NCBI GenBank assembly: GCA_958421035.1
Contig: CATZKS010000112.1
Span: forward strand, 1-6,469
Source of the DNA: an uncultured Collinsella sp.
GTDB taxonomy: Bacteria > Actinomycetota > Coriobacteriia > Coriobacteriales > Coriobacteriaceae
Reading direction: 5' to 3'
Length of the DNA stretch: 6,469 nt
Of the stretch, positions 1 through 5,048 are shown piece after piece; positions within the stretch are counted from its first letter, which is position 1; each line of letters opens with the position of its first letter. The notes beneath the pieces are model-generated. The model was not told where the DNA came from. It worked only from the letters and a program-made list of their open reading frames with translations, and made no database searches. The position numbers were made by a program, and so were the translations under genes.

Positions 1-129
1 CGCCGGGCCGACTCACTTCGGATCGGGCGCTACACCAACTTTCTCGACATTACCGACGGAGTGAAGCGAATCATCGACATCACGACGGAGAGCAATGATC
101 CGTTTTCCTCCGCCCAAAGGGATCATTAG
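1..129 (+). CDS. C-terminal end of an unidentified protein (5' partial)
   Basis: Frame 1 is open from the first base through 42 codons to a TAG at 127-129. The peptide contains the segment RIGRYTNFLDITDGVKRII and ends in SSAQRDH. I do not recognise the family, and no catalytic or binding motif is visible in so short a piece. The composition (mixed hydrophobic and charged residues, a plausible amphipathic stretch near GVKRIIDIT) suits the end of a soluble protein. It is convergent with the transporter gene, and the two stop codons overlap (TAG 127-129, TAA on the other strand 126-128). That tight tail-to-tail fit supports a real gene end. The open frame alone is weak evidence at this length, so the call is tentative. 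Confidence 0.45.
   Translation, partial: RRADSLRIGRYTNFLDITDGVKRIIDITTESNDPFSSAQRDH
94..127. repeat. Inverted repeat over the convergent gene ends
   Basis: AATGATCC (94-101) is the exact reverse complement of GGATCATT (120-127). After one mismatch the stem can extend by three more pairs (TTT 103-105 with AAA 116-118). It spans the last codons of the plus-strand gene and reaches the stop codons of both genes. It could act as a two-way transcription stop, but neither side is followed by a T-run, so it is not a clear intrinsic terminator. Confidence 0.35.
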
Positions 130-1475
130 GCGGTAGCGCGGCCTAGCCAGTTGCCGCTGTGGTGGTAGATGGTGAACATCGCGGCCGTAATGAGCCAGGT
201 TACGGGGTAGACCAGCAGTAGATGCTCAAGCGACGGATCGAACGGCATGATCGCAAACACCCAGATCACCCTGAGCACGACAGTGCCAAAAATCGTGAGC
301 AGCATGGGCTGCAAGCTCACGCCGGCACCGCGAATGGAACCCGACGCGTTTTCGATAATCGAGAAGATCGCGTAGAACGGCGCGATGAAATGAAGAATCG
401 TCGTGGTGTACGCCGAAATCGAAGCATCGTCGACAAACAAACACGACAGCGGACCCGAGAACACCAGGAGCACGGCAGACAGGCCACCAATGAGCAAAAA
501 CGAAAGCACGAGCGACGTGTGATATCCCTTGCGCATGCGCTCGTAATTGCGCGCGCCAAAGTTTTGCGCCGAGAACGTAGTGATCGATACGCCGAGCGCC
601 TCGGTCACCATCCAGATAATGCCATCCAGGCGCCCAGATAGACCCCAAGCAGTCGTGACATCGGCGCCAAACGAATTAACCGACACCTGGATCAGCACGT
701 TCGAGATCGAATAGGCAGCCGATTGAAAACCGAGTGGCAGACCACACGAGATCATACTCTTGCAAATACCGCGATCGATGCCGAGCTTAGACAGCGAAAG
801 ACGCCATGCGCCCGGAGCGCGCATCATGCGCAACACGATCATCGTTGCATTGGAGCAAATGGTCAGCGCCACTGCGATGCCGCAGCCCAGCGCCTCCATA
901 TGCAACACGGCGACAAAAATGATATCCAGCACGACGTTAACCAGGCAGCCAGAGGCAATGATCACGGCGGGCCCGCGCGTGTCGCCCACGGCACGCAGCA
1001 GTGCGGTTCCCATATTAAGCAGCAGTGCCGCAACCATCGAGGCAAAATAACAGCGAGCATAGGCCACGCCCTCGGCCAATAGTTCATGGGGCGTGTTCAT
1101 AAGCACCAGCATGGGCTCAACGAATACTATGCCAAGAATCGAGAAAACAATACCGCCCACCAGCGCGAGCGTCATGGCGGTATGGACCGAACGACTCAGT
1201 CGCTCATCATCGTGCTGGCCAAAATACTGACCGGTAATGACCGCGCAGCCGGCGCCGACGCCAACGCAAAAGCCAATGCAAAGCTCGGTGAGCACCATCG
1301 TGGCCTGAATGCCACCCAGCGCGAGCTTGCCGCCAAACTGACCGACGATATAGGTGCCGATAAGCGTGTAGGCCTGCTGAAAAAACGAACTAAAGAAGAT
1401 GGGAACGCACAGCGACAGCAATTGCTGCCAAATGACACCTTGCGTTACATCGATAGCCGTAGATTTCTTAGCCAC
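126..1475 (-). CDS. MATE-family multidrug/cation antiporter
   Basis: The product is a 449-residue inner-membrane transporter of the MATE superfamily (MatE domains, DinF/NorM-like bacterial branch). These proteins export drugs or metabolites using Na+ or H+ gradients. The protein is highly hydrophobic, with about twelve membrane segments in two halves. Family-typical stretches are GQYFGQ (82-87), RAVGDTRGP (161-169), QNFGARN (304-310) and RGAGVSLQPM (382-391). The length matches the family. I place the start at GTG 1473-1475 (protein begins MAKKSTAID) because a GGAGG (1480-1484) lies 4 nt upstream. The longer in-frame reading from TTG at 1508 would translate straight through that ribosome site. 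The substrate cannot be read from the sequence. It lies downstream of the methyltransferase gene in the same direction, across a 125-bp gap, so it may be transcribed separately. Confidence 0.92.
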   Translation of the reverse strand: MAKKSTAIDVTQGVIWQQLLSLCVPIFFSSFFQQAYTLIGTYIVGQFGGKLALGGIQATMVLTELCIGFCVGVGAGCAVITGQYFGQHDDERLSRSVHTAMTLALVGGIVFSILGIVFVEPMLVLMNTPHELLAEGVAYARCYFASMVAALLLNMGTALLRAVGDTRGPAVIIASGCLVNVVLDIIFVAVLHMEALGCGIAVALTICSNATMIVLRMMRAPGAWRLSLSKLGIDRGICKSMISCGLPLGFQSAAYSISNVLIQVSVNSFGADVTTAWGLSGRLDGIIWMVTEALGVSITTFSAQNFGARNYERMRKGYHTSLVLSFLLIGGLSAVLLVFSGPLSCLFVDDASISAYTTTILHFIAPFYAIFSIIENASGSIRGAGVSLQPMLLTIFGTVVLRVIWVFAIMPFDPSLEHLLLVYPVTWLITAAMFTIYHHSGNWLGRATA

Positions 1476-1574
1476 ACGCCCTCCCCACACGCATACGTCA
1501 AACAGCAAAACAGCAATTTAAAACCAAAGCCAAAACCAGCTTAGCACCGACTGGCAGCGACCGAAACACCCCGA

Positions 1575-1603
1575 ATTAGAGCACGGTGCGGAATAACTGC
1601 CTA
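1575..1603 (-). promoter_or_regulatory. Possible promoter for the MATE gene
   Basis: On the minus strand TAGGCA (1598-1603, 4 of 6 matches to the -35 consensus) is followed after 17 nt by TCTAAT (1575-1580, 5 of 6 to the -10 consensus). The -35 box overlaps the methyltransferase stop codon. Transcription would start near 1568 and leave a leader of about 90 nt. The rest of the 1476-1600 gap is rich in short T-runs on the transcribed strand, but I see no convincing terminator hairpin in it. This is prediction from consensus only. Confidence 0.25.
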
Positions 1604-2515
1604 GTGATACAAACCCGGCTGGTAGTGATACTCATTGCTCACGTGCGGGCATAGCTGCCAAAAGGCGACGGCGCTCGCCGCGGCCACGTTGAGCGAATCG
1701 ACCCCGTGCGCCATCGGAATGCGCACCGCGTGGTCACAGCCGGCAATGGTCTTGGCGCCCAAGCCGGCACCCTCGGTGCCCATAAAAATCGCCAAGCGAT
1801 CAATCTTCTGCAGTACAGGATCATCAAGCGAAACAGAGTCGTCCGTCAACGCCATAGCGGCACACGAAAAACCGGCGTCGTGCAACGCGCTCAGACCATC
1901 ATGCGGCCACACACGAGCCTCGCTGCCAATGCGCGTCCACGGCACCTGAAACACGGTGCCCATGCTCACGCGGGCCGAGCGACGGTACAGCGGGTCGCAG
2001 CACGTCGGGCTGACCAAAATACCGTCAACGTTCAATGCGGCAGCCGAGCGGAAAATCGCGCCGACATTGGTGTGATCGACAATACCCTCAAGCACGCACA
2101 CGCGCACCGGACGATCCCCCGCCACCTCGACGACGCCGCCCAAGAACTCATTAACCGGAATCTGACGCGGCCGACGGAACGCCGCGAGCGCGCCGCGCGT
2201 CACGTTAAAGCCCGTCAACTGCTCCATGAGCTCCATGGAGGCCACGAACACAGGAACCGGATCCGCGCCCTCGCGCACAACCAGGCGCTCAAAAAGCGGC
2301 ATCATCTGGTCGAGCCAACGTTCGCCCAAAAGAAAGCTCACCGGCTCATATCCGGCGCGAACCGCACGCTCGATAACCTTGGCGCTCTCGGCGATAAAGA
2401 TGCCCTTTTGCGGCTCCAACACGCAGCGAAGCTCGCGCTCGGTCAGTCGCACATAGGCATCGAGCCGCTCGTCCTCGAGCGAATCAATTCGCAGAACCTC
2501 AACGGCATCAGTCAT
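1601..2515 (-). CDS. SpoU/TrmH-family RNA 2'-O-methyltransferase
   Basis: The 304-residue product is a SPOUT-class enzyme that uses S-adenosylmethionine to methylate a ribose 2'-OH in rRNA or tRNA. An N-terminal substrate-binding domain (about 1-120, including GIFIAESAKVIERA at 38-51) precedes the knotted catalytic domain. The three SpoU motifs are present: NVGAIFRSA (150-158, with the conserved Asn and Arg156), FMGTEGAGLG (244-253), and IPMAHGVDSLNVAAASA (267-283). Layout and length resemble RlmB/TsnR-type proteins, but the exact target nucleotide cannot be deduced. I chose ATG 2513-2515 (MTDAVEVLRI) because the domain begins there. The ribosome site is weak and distant (AAAGG about 15 nt upstream). 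The upstream in-frame ATG at 2570-2572 sits in the loop of a predicted terminator hairpin and would add a Cys/Arg-rich leader atypical of the family. It lies downstream of folA, same direction. Confidence 0.9.
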   Translation of the reverse strand: MTDAVEVLRIDSLEDERLDAYVRLTERELRCVLEPQKGIFIAESAKVIERAVRAGYEPVSFLLGERWLDQMMPLFERLVVREGADPVPVFVASMELMEQLTGFNVTRGALAAFRRPRQIPVNEFLGGVVEVAGDRPVRVCVLEGIVDHTNVGAIFRSAAALNVDGILVSPTCCDPLYRRSARVSMGTVFQVPWTRIGSEARVWPHDGLSALHDAGFSCAAMALTDDSVSLDDPVLQKIDRLAIFMGTEGAGLGAKTIAGCDHAVRIPMAHGVDSLNVAAASAVAFWQLCPHVSNEYHYQPGLYH

Positions 2516-2559
2516 AGCAGCCAGCCCGCACCTTTCTTTGCAGCACCTATACAAATATC

Positions 2560-2582
2560 GGGGCAACGCCATGCGCCGCCCC
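2560..2582 (-). terminator. Hairpin after folA, probable terminator of thyA-folA
   Basis: On the minus strand GGGGCGGCGC (2573-2582) can pair with GCGTTGCCCC (2560-2569). This gives a ten-pair stem, two of the pairs being G-U, closed by a three-base ATG loop. A modestly T-rich stretch (GATATTTGTAT) follows. It lies 42 nt past the folA stop codon. The U-tract is interrupted, so termination may be partial and let some transcripts reach the methyltransferase gene. Between it and folA is a weaker imperfect repeat (AACCCGAT 2595-2602 with ATCGGTT 2618-2624). Confidence 0.5.
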
Positions 2583-2624
2583 GTCATTCATTTCAACCCG
2601 ATAATACCGAAGGGATAATCGGTT

Positions 2625-3143
2625 TTACGCCTCGATGCGACGATACGTCACGAACTCATAATCGACGCCCTCGTCACCCTCACCGGCGGCAATCGTCGCG
2701 ACCCCGCTACGCTGCGCAATCTCCCACGCAGGATCGGCTTCCAAATCGGGAAAGTACGTATCCACGACATGGACGCAGTGGTTATGCGTGACCTCGGCCT
2801 CGACGCAATACGGCAAAAACTGCCGATAGACATCGCCGCCACCGATCACCCAGGCAACGGGCTCATCGGCAACCGCGGCGAGCGCCTCGTCGATACTATG
2901 CACCACGTCGACGCCCTCGGGGGCAAAGCTCTCGTCGCGGGTGAGCACGATATTGCGGCGGTTCTTGAGCGGACGCCCGCCGGGAAAACTCAGCAGGGTC
3001 TTGCGCCCCATAATAACGGGGCAACCTTTGGTGCACGCCACAAAATGGCGCATGTCGGCGCGATTGGACACAACCATATCGCCCTCGCAGCCAATGCCCC
3101 AGTCTTCACACACAGCGACGATGGCAGAAAGCTTACACGTCAT
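2625..3143 (-). CDS. folA: Dihydrofolate reductase
   Basis: The 172-residue product reduces dihydrofolate to tetrahydrofolate with NADPH in the cytoplasm. It follows thyA, whose reaction produces the dihydrofolate. DHFR hallmarks are present: the N-terminal strand KLSAIVAV (4-11), GIG (16-18), acidic Asp30 at the position of E. coli Asp27, Phe34 (E. coli Phe31), the NADPH-binding VIMGRKT (43-49), RNIVLTR (63-69), VIGGGDVYRQFLP, and a C-terminal TYFPD. The usual Pro-Trp pair of the Met20 loop (E. coli 21-22) is Val24-Val25 here; variation there occurs in other bacterial DHFRs. ATG 3141-3143 is preferred because AGGTGG (3149-3154) lies 5 nt upstream and overlaps the thyA stop. GTG codons at 3150-3152 and 3147-3149 would sit on top of that site. 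Nine nt separate the genes, which suggests translational coupling. Confidence 0.96.
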   Translation of the reverse strand: MTCKLSAIVAVCEDWGIGCEGDMVVSNRADMRHFVACTKGCPVIMGRKTLLSFPGGRPLKNRRNIVLTRDESFAPEGVDVVHSIDEALAAVADEPVAWVIGGGDVYRQFLPYCVEAEVTHNHCVHVVDTYFPDLEADPAWEIAQRSGVATIAAGEGDEGVDYEFVTYRRIEA

Positions 3144-3148
3144 GCCCA

Positions 3149-3154
3149 CCACCT
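3149..3154 (-). promoter_or_regulatory. folA ribosome binding site overlapping the thyA stop
   Basis: AGGTGG on the minus strand includes two bases of the thyA TAG stop (3153-3155) and lies 5 nt before the folA ATG. Ribosomes finishing thyA therefore arrive directly on the folA initiation site, the usual arrangement for translational coupling. The site decides the folA start. Confidence 0.7.
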
Positions 3155-4001
3155 ACACCGCGATGGGAATGTTCTTGACCTGCGGGCCGTGCTCATAGCC
3201 CTCGACGATCAGGTCATCAGTCGTAAACGCGTAAAAATCATGCACATCGGGGTTAAGCGTTACCTTGGGCGCCGCAAACTGCGGACGCTCGATAAGTTCG
3301 CGGACGATATCGACGTGACGGTCGTAAATGTGAGCATCGGCGATCACGTGCAGCAGCTCGCCGGGAATCATATCGACCGACTGCGCAACCATCATCAGCA
3401 AGATGGCGTACTGGCACACATTCCAGTTGTTCGCGGCCAAAATGTCCTGGCTGCGCTGGTTGAGAATCATGTTAAGTGTGGGCTTATCGTCCTGCGGACG
3501 CTGCGTGACGTTATAGGTCACGCTGTACGCGCACGGGTACAGGTGCATCTCGGACAGGTCGCTAAACACATAGGTGTTCGTCATAATGCGGCGGCTGTAC
3601 GGCGTGTGCTTAAGATCGTACAGTACTCGGTCCATCTGGTCGAAATCGCCCTCGGCATAATGGCTCTTCTGGCCAATCTGGTACCCGTAGGCCTTGCCGA
3701 TGGAGCCGGTCTCGTCGGCCCACTCATCCCAAATATGGCTGTTGAGGTCATGGACGTTATTGGACTTCTTTTGATAGATCCACAAAATCTCTTCCATCGC
3801 AGACTTAAGCGCCGTGCGGCGCAGGGTGAGCGCAGGGAACTCCTCGCGCAGGTCGTAGCGCGCCGTAACGCCAAAGTTTTTAATGGTATAGGCAGGAGTG
3901 CCGTCCTCCCACACCGGACGGACCTTTTGGCCCTCGGTGGTGGTGCCATGGTCCAGAATGTCGCGGCACATGGATACAAACTGTTGATCAGCTTTGCTCA
4001 T
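3153..4001 (-). CDS. thyA: Thymidylate synthase (folate-dependent, ThyA)
   Basis: The 282-residue product methylates dUMP to dTMP using methylenetetrahydrofolate and releases dihydrofolate for the adjacent folA product. Expected residues are present: SRR (136-138) for phosphate binding, catalytic Cys157 in LYPCAYS, QRSQD (182-186) with Asp186 at the E. coli Asp169 position, Asn194 (E. coli Asn177), and HIY (224-226) matching E. coli His207/Tyr209. The C-terminus ends in the family-typical short hydrophobic tail (IAV). The overall shape resembles the B. subtilis/phage phi3T ThyA branch. The usual LGxPFN segment after the RSxD motif reads LAANNWN here, a variant I believe occurs in other gut anaerobes. 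The start is ATG 3999-4001, with a strong AGGAGG (4006-4011) 4 nt upstream. The same frame stays open far upstream, but that part is antisense to the divergent gene and has no protein-family character. Confidence 0.97.
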   Translation of the reverse strand: MSKADQQFVSMCRDILDHGTTTEGQKVRPVWEDGTPAYTIKNFGVTARYDLREEFPALTLRRTALKSAMEEILWIYQKKSNNVHDLNSHIWDEWADETGSIGKAYGYQIGQKSHYAEGDFDQMDRVLYDLKHTPYSRRIMTNTYVFSDLSEMHLYPCAYSVTYNVTQRPQDDKPTLNMILNQRSQDILAANNWNVCQYAILLMMVAQSVDMIPGELLHVIADAHIYDRHVDIVRELIERPQFAAPKVTLNPDVHDFYAFTTDDLIVEGYEHGPQVKNIPIAV

Positions 4002-4020
4002 TGACCCTCCTGTCAGTCGC

Positions 4021-4042
4021 CTACAAGCGAGATTCATTGTAG
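4021..4042 (-). promoter_or_regulatory. Probable thyA-folA promoter with inverted repeat
   Basis: A good -10 box TACAAT (4036-4041, 5 of 6) on the minus strand would start transcription near 4029 and give a leader of about 28 nt before thyA. No good -35 match lies 16-18 nt upstream; that stretch is G-rich. The -10 box lies within the arm of an inverted repeat, CTACAA (4021-4026) and TTGTAG (4037-4042), around the predicted start point. That placement would suit an operator or a short leader hairpin. Confidence 0.4.
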
Positions 4043-4084
4043 CCCAGGCGCACGCGGCCCCACAGCCCAAACATAAACCCTCAT

Positions 4085-4104
4085 TTTCTGACATATGCCA
4101 GAAA
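4085..4104. promoter_or_regulatory. Palindrome site 1 (TGACATATGCCA core), possible operator
   Basis: This is a 20-bp inverted repeat in which nine of ten base pairs are symmetric (mismatch at 4091/4098), centred at 4094.5. Its core TGACATATGCCAGA (4089-4102) repeats, with one change, at site 2. It lies upstream of both divergent promoters predicted here: near -48 for the DUF134 gene and near -65 for thyA. The symmetry and the repetition in a short intergenic region suggest binding by a dimeric regulator. The binding protein is not known from sequence. Confidence 0.55.
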
Positions 4105-4108
4105 TTCC

Positions 4109-4136
4109 TTGCGCAAATCCGCACGTTCGCTATTCT
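4109..4136 (+). promoter_or_regulatory. Possible promoter of the DUF134-NifX gene
   Basis: TTGCGC (4109-4114, 3 of 6) and TATTCT (4131-4136, 4 of 6) are 16 nt apart on the plus strand. They lie between the two palindromes. Transcription would begin near 4143, inside site 2, with a leader of about 25 nt. The perfect -35-like TTGACA at 4141-4146 is too close to the start codon (4168) to serve this gene with a normal spacer. Confidence 0.35.
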
Positions 4137-4141
4137 ATTGT

Positions 4142-4153
4142 TGACATATGTCA
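4142..4153. promoter_or_regulatory. Palindrome site 2 (TGACATATGTCA), possible operator
   Basis: This is a perfect 12-bp palindrome centred at 4147.5, exactly 53 bp (about five helical turns) from site 1. It shares 13 of 14 bases with site 1 over TGACATATGYCAGA. It lies 14 bp before the DUF134 start codon and over the predicted transcription start, where a bound protein would repress. Autoregulation by the adjacent helix-turn-helix protein is the simplest guess. Confidence 0.6.
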
Positions 4154-4167
4154 GATTTGGAGAGTGT

Positions 4168-4932
4168 ATGGCAGGAAGACGAGAAAAATTACGCCGCGTT
4201 GGGATCATCCCCGAATACCGCGGCTTTACTCCCGACGGCCTTGCCAGTGGAGACGCCATCGACATGACGATCGACGAACTCGAGGTGCTGCGCCTGTGCG
4301 ACCTGGAAGGCCTTAACCAAGAGGCAGTCGCACAGCAGATGGGCATCGCGCGCGCCACGGTGGCGGCTATTTGCAGCCGAGCACATCGTAAGGTGGCAAA
4401 CGCGCTGGTCAACGGGCGAGCGCTCAGTATCGAGGGCGGCAATATCGCATACTCCCCCATCACCACGACAACGGCCGCATGGCCAGCAAAGGAGGTCAGC
4501 ACCATGAGGGTGGCAACGACGTACGACAACGGCAACATCTTTATGCACTTTGGCCGCAGCGAACAGTTCAAGATCTACGACATCCAGGATGGCAAGGTGC
4601 TCAACGAGCAGGTCGTAGGCACCGGCGGCACCGGTCACGGCGCATTGGTGGGCCTGCTTACCAACGGTGGCGTTGACACGCTCATCTGCGGCGGTATCGG
4701 CGGAGGCGCCATCAACGCGCTCACCCAGGCCGGCATCACGGTCTATGCGGGCGCCCAGGGCAGCTGCGATGCCTGCGTCGAGGCCCTCATTGCCGGCACG
4801 CTCGCGCAGACCGGCGAGGCCACCTGCGGCTGCCATGTCCACGACCACGAGCACACCCATGAGCATGGCGAGTCCTGCGGCTGCCACGGCCATCACGACC
4901 ACGACGGACATGAGGGCTGCAGCTGCCACTAG
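4168..4932 (+). CDS. DUF134 HTH domain fused to NifX/NifB-like metal-cluster domain, His/Cys-rich tail
   Basis: The 254-residue fusion has three parts. Residues about 1-95 match the DUF134 family (Pfam PF02001), a small DNA-binding-type protein with a sigma-region-4-like helix-turn-helix. Markers are MTIDELEVLRLCDLEGLNQE (33-52), QMGIARATVAAI (57-68) and LVNGRALSIEGG (80-91). After a Thr/Ala linker (about 98-112), residues 113-215 match the dinitrogenase iron-molybdenum cofactor family (PF02579), seen in TGGTGHGAL (152-160) and ICGGIGGGAINAL (173-185). Residues 220-254 hold 12 His and 6 Cys, including CGCH, CGCH and CSCH. Family members bind Fe-S or Fe-Mo-S clusters; no nitrogenase genes are near, so the role here is unknown, perhaps metal sensing or cluster handling. 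The start is ATG 4168-4170, with GGAG (4159-4162) 5 nt upstream. It is divergent from thyA and convergent with ffh. The N-terminal Cys residues usual in DUF134 are absent (REKLRRVGI). Confidence 0.9.
   Translation: MAGRREKLRRVGIIPEYRGFTPDGLASGDAIDMTIDELEVLRLCDLEGLNQEAVAQQMGIARATVAAICSRAHRKVANALVNGRALSIEGGNIAYSPITTTTAAWPAKEVSTMRVATTYDNGNIFMHFGRSEQFKIYDIQDGKVLNEQVVGTGGTGHGALVGLLTNGGVDTLICGGIGGGAINALTQAGITVYAGAQGSCDACVEALIAGTLAQTGEATCGCHVHDHEHTHEHGESCGCHGHHDHDGHEGCSCH
4488..4506 (+). promoter_or_regulatory. Internal Shine-Dalgarno and start codon at the domain junction
   Basis: AAAGGAGGT (4488-4496) is fully complementary to the usual 16S 3' end. It ends 7 nt before an in-frame ATG at 4504-4506; counted from GGAGG the gap is 8 nt. 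It is stronger than the site in front of the full-length gene. The ATG falls exactly at the first residue of the NifX-like domain (MRVATTYDNGN), where a stand-alone family member would begin. Confidence 0.65.
4504..4932 (+). CDS. Possible nested product: NifX-like domain alone
   Basis: Internal initiation at ATG 4504 would yield a 142-residue protein with the NifX/NifB-like domain and the CxCH/His tail but no DNA-binding domain. Many bacteria encode DUF134 and NifX-like proteins as separate genes, and this size fits a separate one. The full-length frame is continuous, so the cell could make both forms from one mRNA. The evidence is the internal ribosome site; production of the short form is inference. 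Confidence 0.5.
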   Translation: MRVATTYDNGNIFMHFGRSEQFKIYDIQDGKVLNEQVVGTGGTGHGALVGLLTNGGVDTLICGGIGGGAINALTQAGITVYAGAQGSCDACVEALIAGTLAQTGEATCGCHVHDHEHTHEHGESCGCHGHHDHDGHEGCSCH

Positions 4933-4988
4933 CGGCAAGCACCTCGACGTCAACACGCTTCCGCGCGTGCGACAACCTGCGAACAAAC

Positions 4989-5028
4989 GGCGTAGGCCGC
5001 CTGGAGTACCATCCAGGCGGCCTACGCC
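4989..5028. terminator. Perfect 17-bp stem between convergent genes, likely two-way terminator
   Basis: Arms 4989-5005 and 5012-5028 are exact reverse complements (17 pairs, G+C rich) around a 6-nt GTACCA loop. On the minus strand the stem comes 20 nt after the ffh stop and is followed by GTTTGTTCG, a short T-rich tail. On the plus strand the following bases (ATACACGACT) lack a T-run, so termination is better supported for ffh. The preceding stretch 4933-4988 contains no gene or other structure that I can see. Confidence 0.75.
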
Positions 5029-5048
5029 ATACACGACTCAACCAGTCG

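Noticed and set aside
1476..1600. Terminator for the methyltransferase gene (GCACCGTGC and T-rich stretches)
   Set aside because: The stem is only four pairs with a one-base loop, and the T-runs are not adjacent to it.
1706..2791. Long plus-strand open frame opposite the methyltransferase gene
   Set aside because: Its His/Arg/Gln-rich low-complexity translation is typical of an antisense shadow.
2769..4004. Long plus-strand open frame opposite thyA and folA
   Set aside because: It mirrors two well-identified genes; it is a by-product of high G+C codon use and has no recognisable domain or ribosome site.
4141..4146. TTGACA as a -35 box for the DUF134 gene
   Set aside because: A -10 box at normal spacing would overlap the start codon; the match is explained by the palindrome.
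3994..4167. Upstream extension of the DUF134-NifX gene
   Set aside because: The frame is open, but it would run through the regulatory palindromes and the ribosome site; DUF134 proteins begin at the ATG at 4168.
4002..4571. N-terminal extension of thyA (189 extra residues in frame)
   Set aside because: It is antisense to the DUF134 domain, has no family character, and a strong ribosome site sits just before the family-typical start at 4001.
4504..4932. Nitrogenase or nitrogen-fixation locus
   Set aside because: The NifX-like domain is widespread in non-fixing anaerobes, and no nif structural or assembly gene is present in the window.
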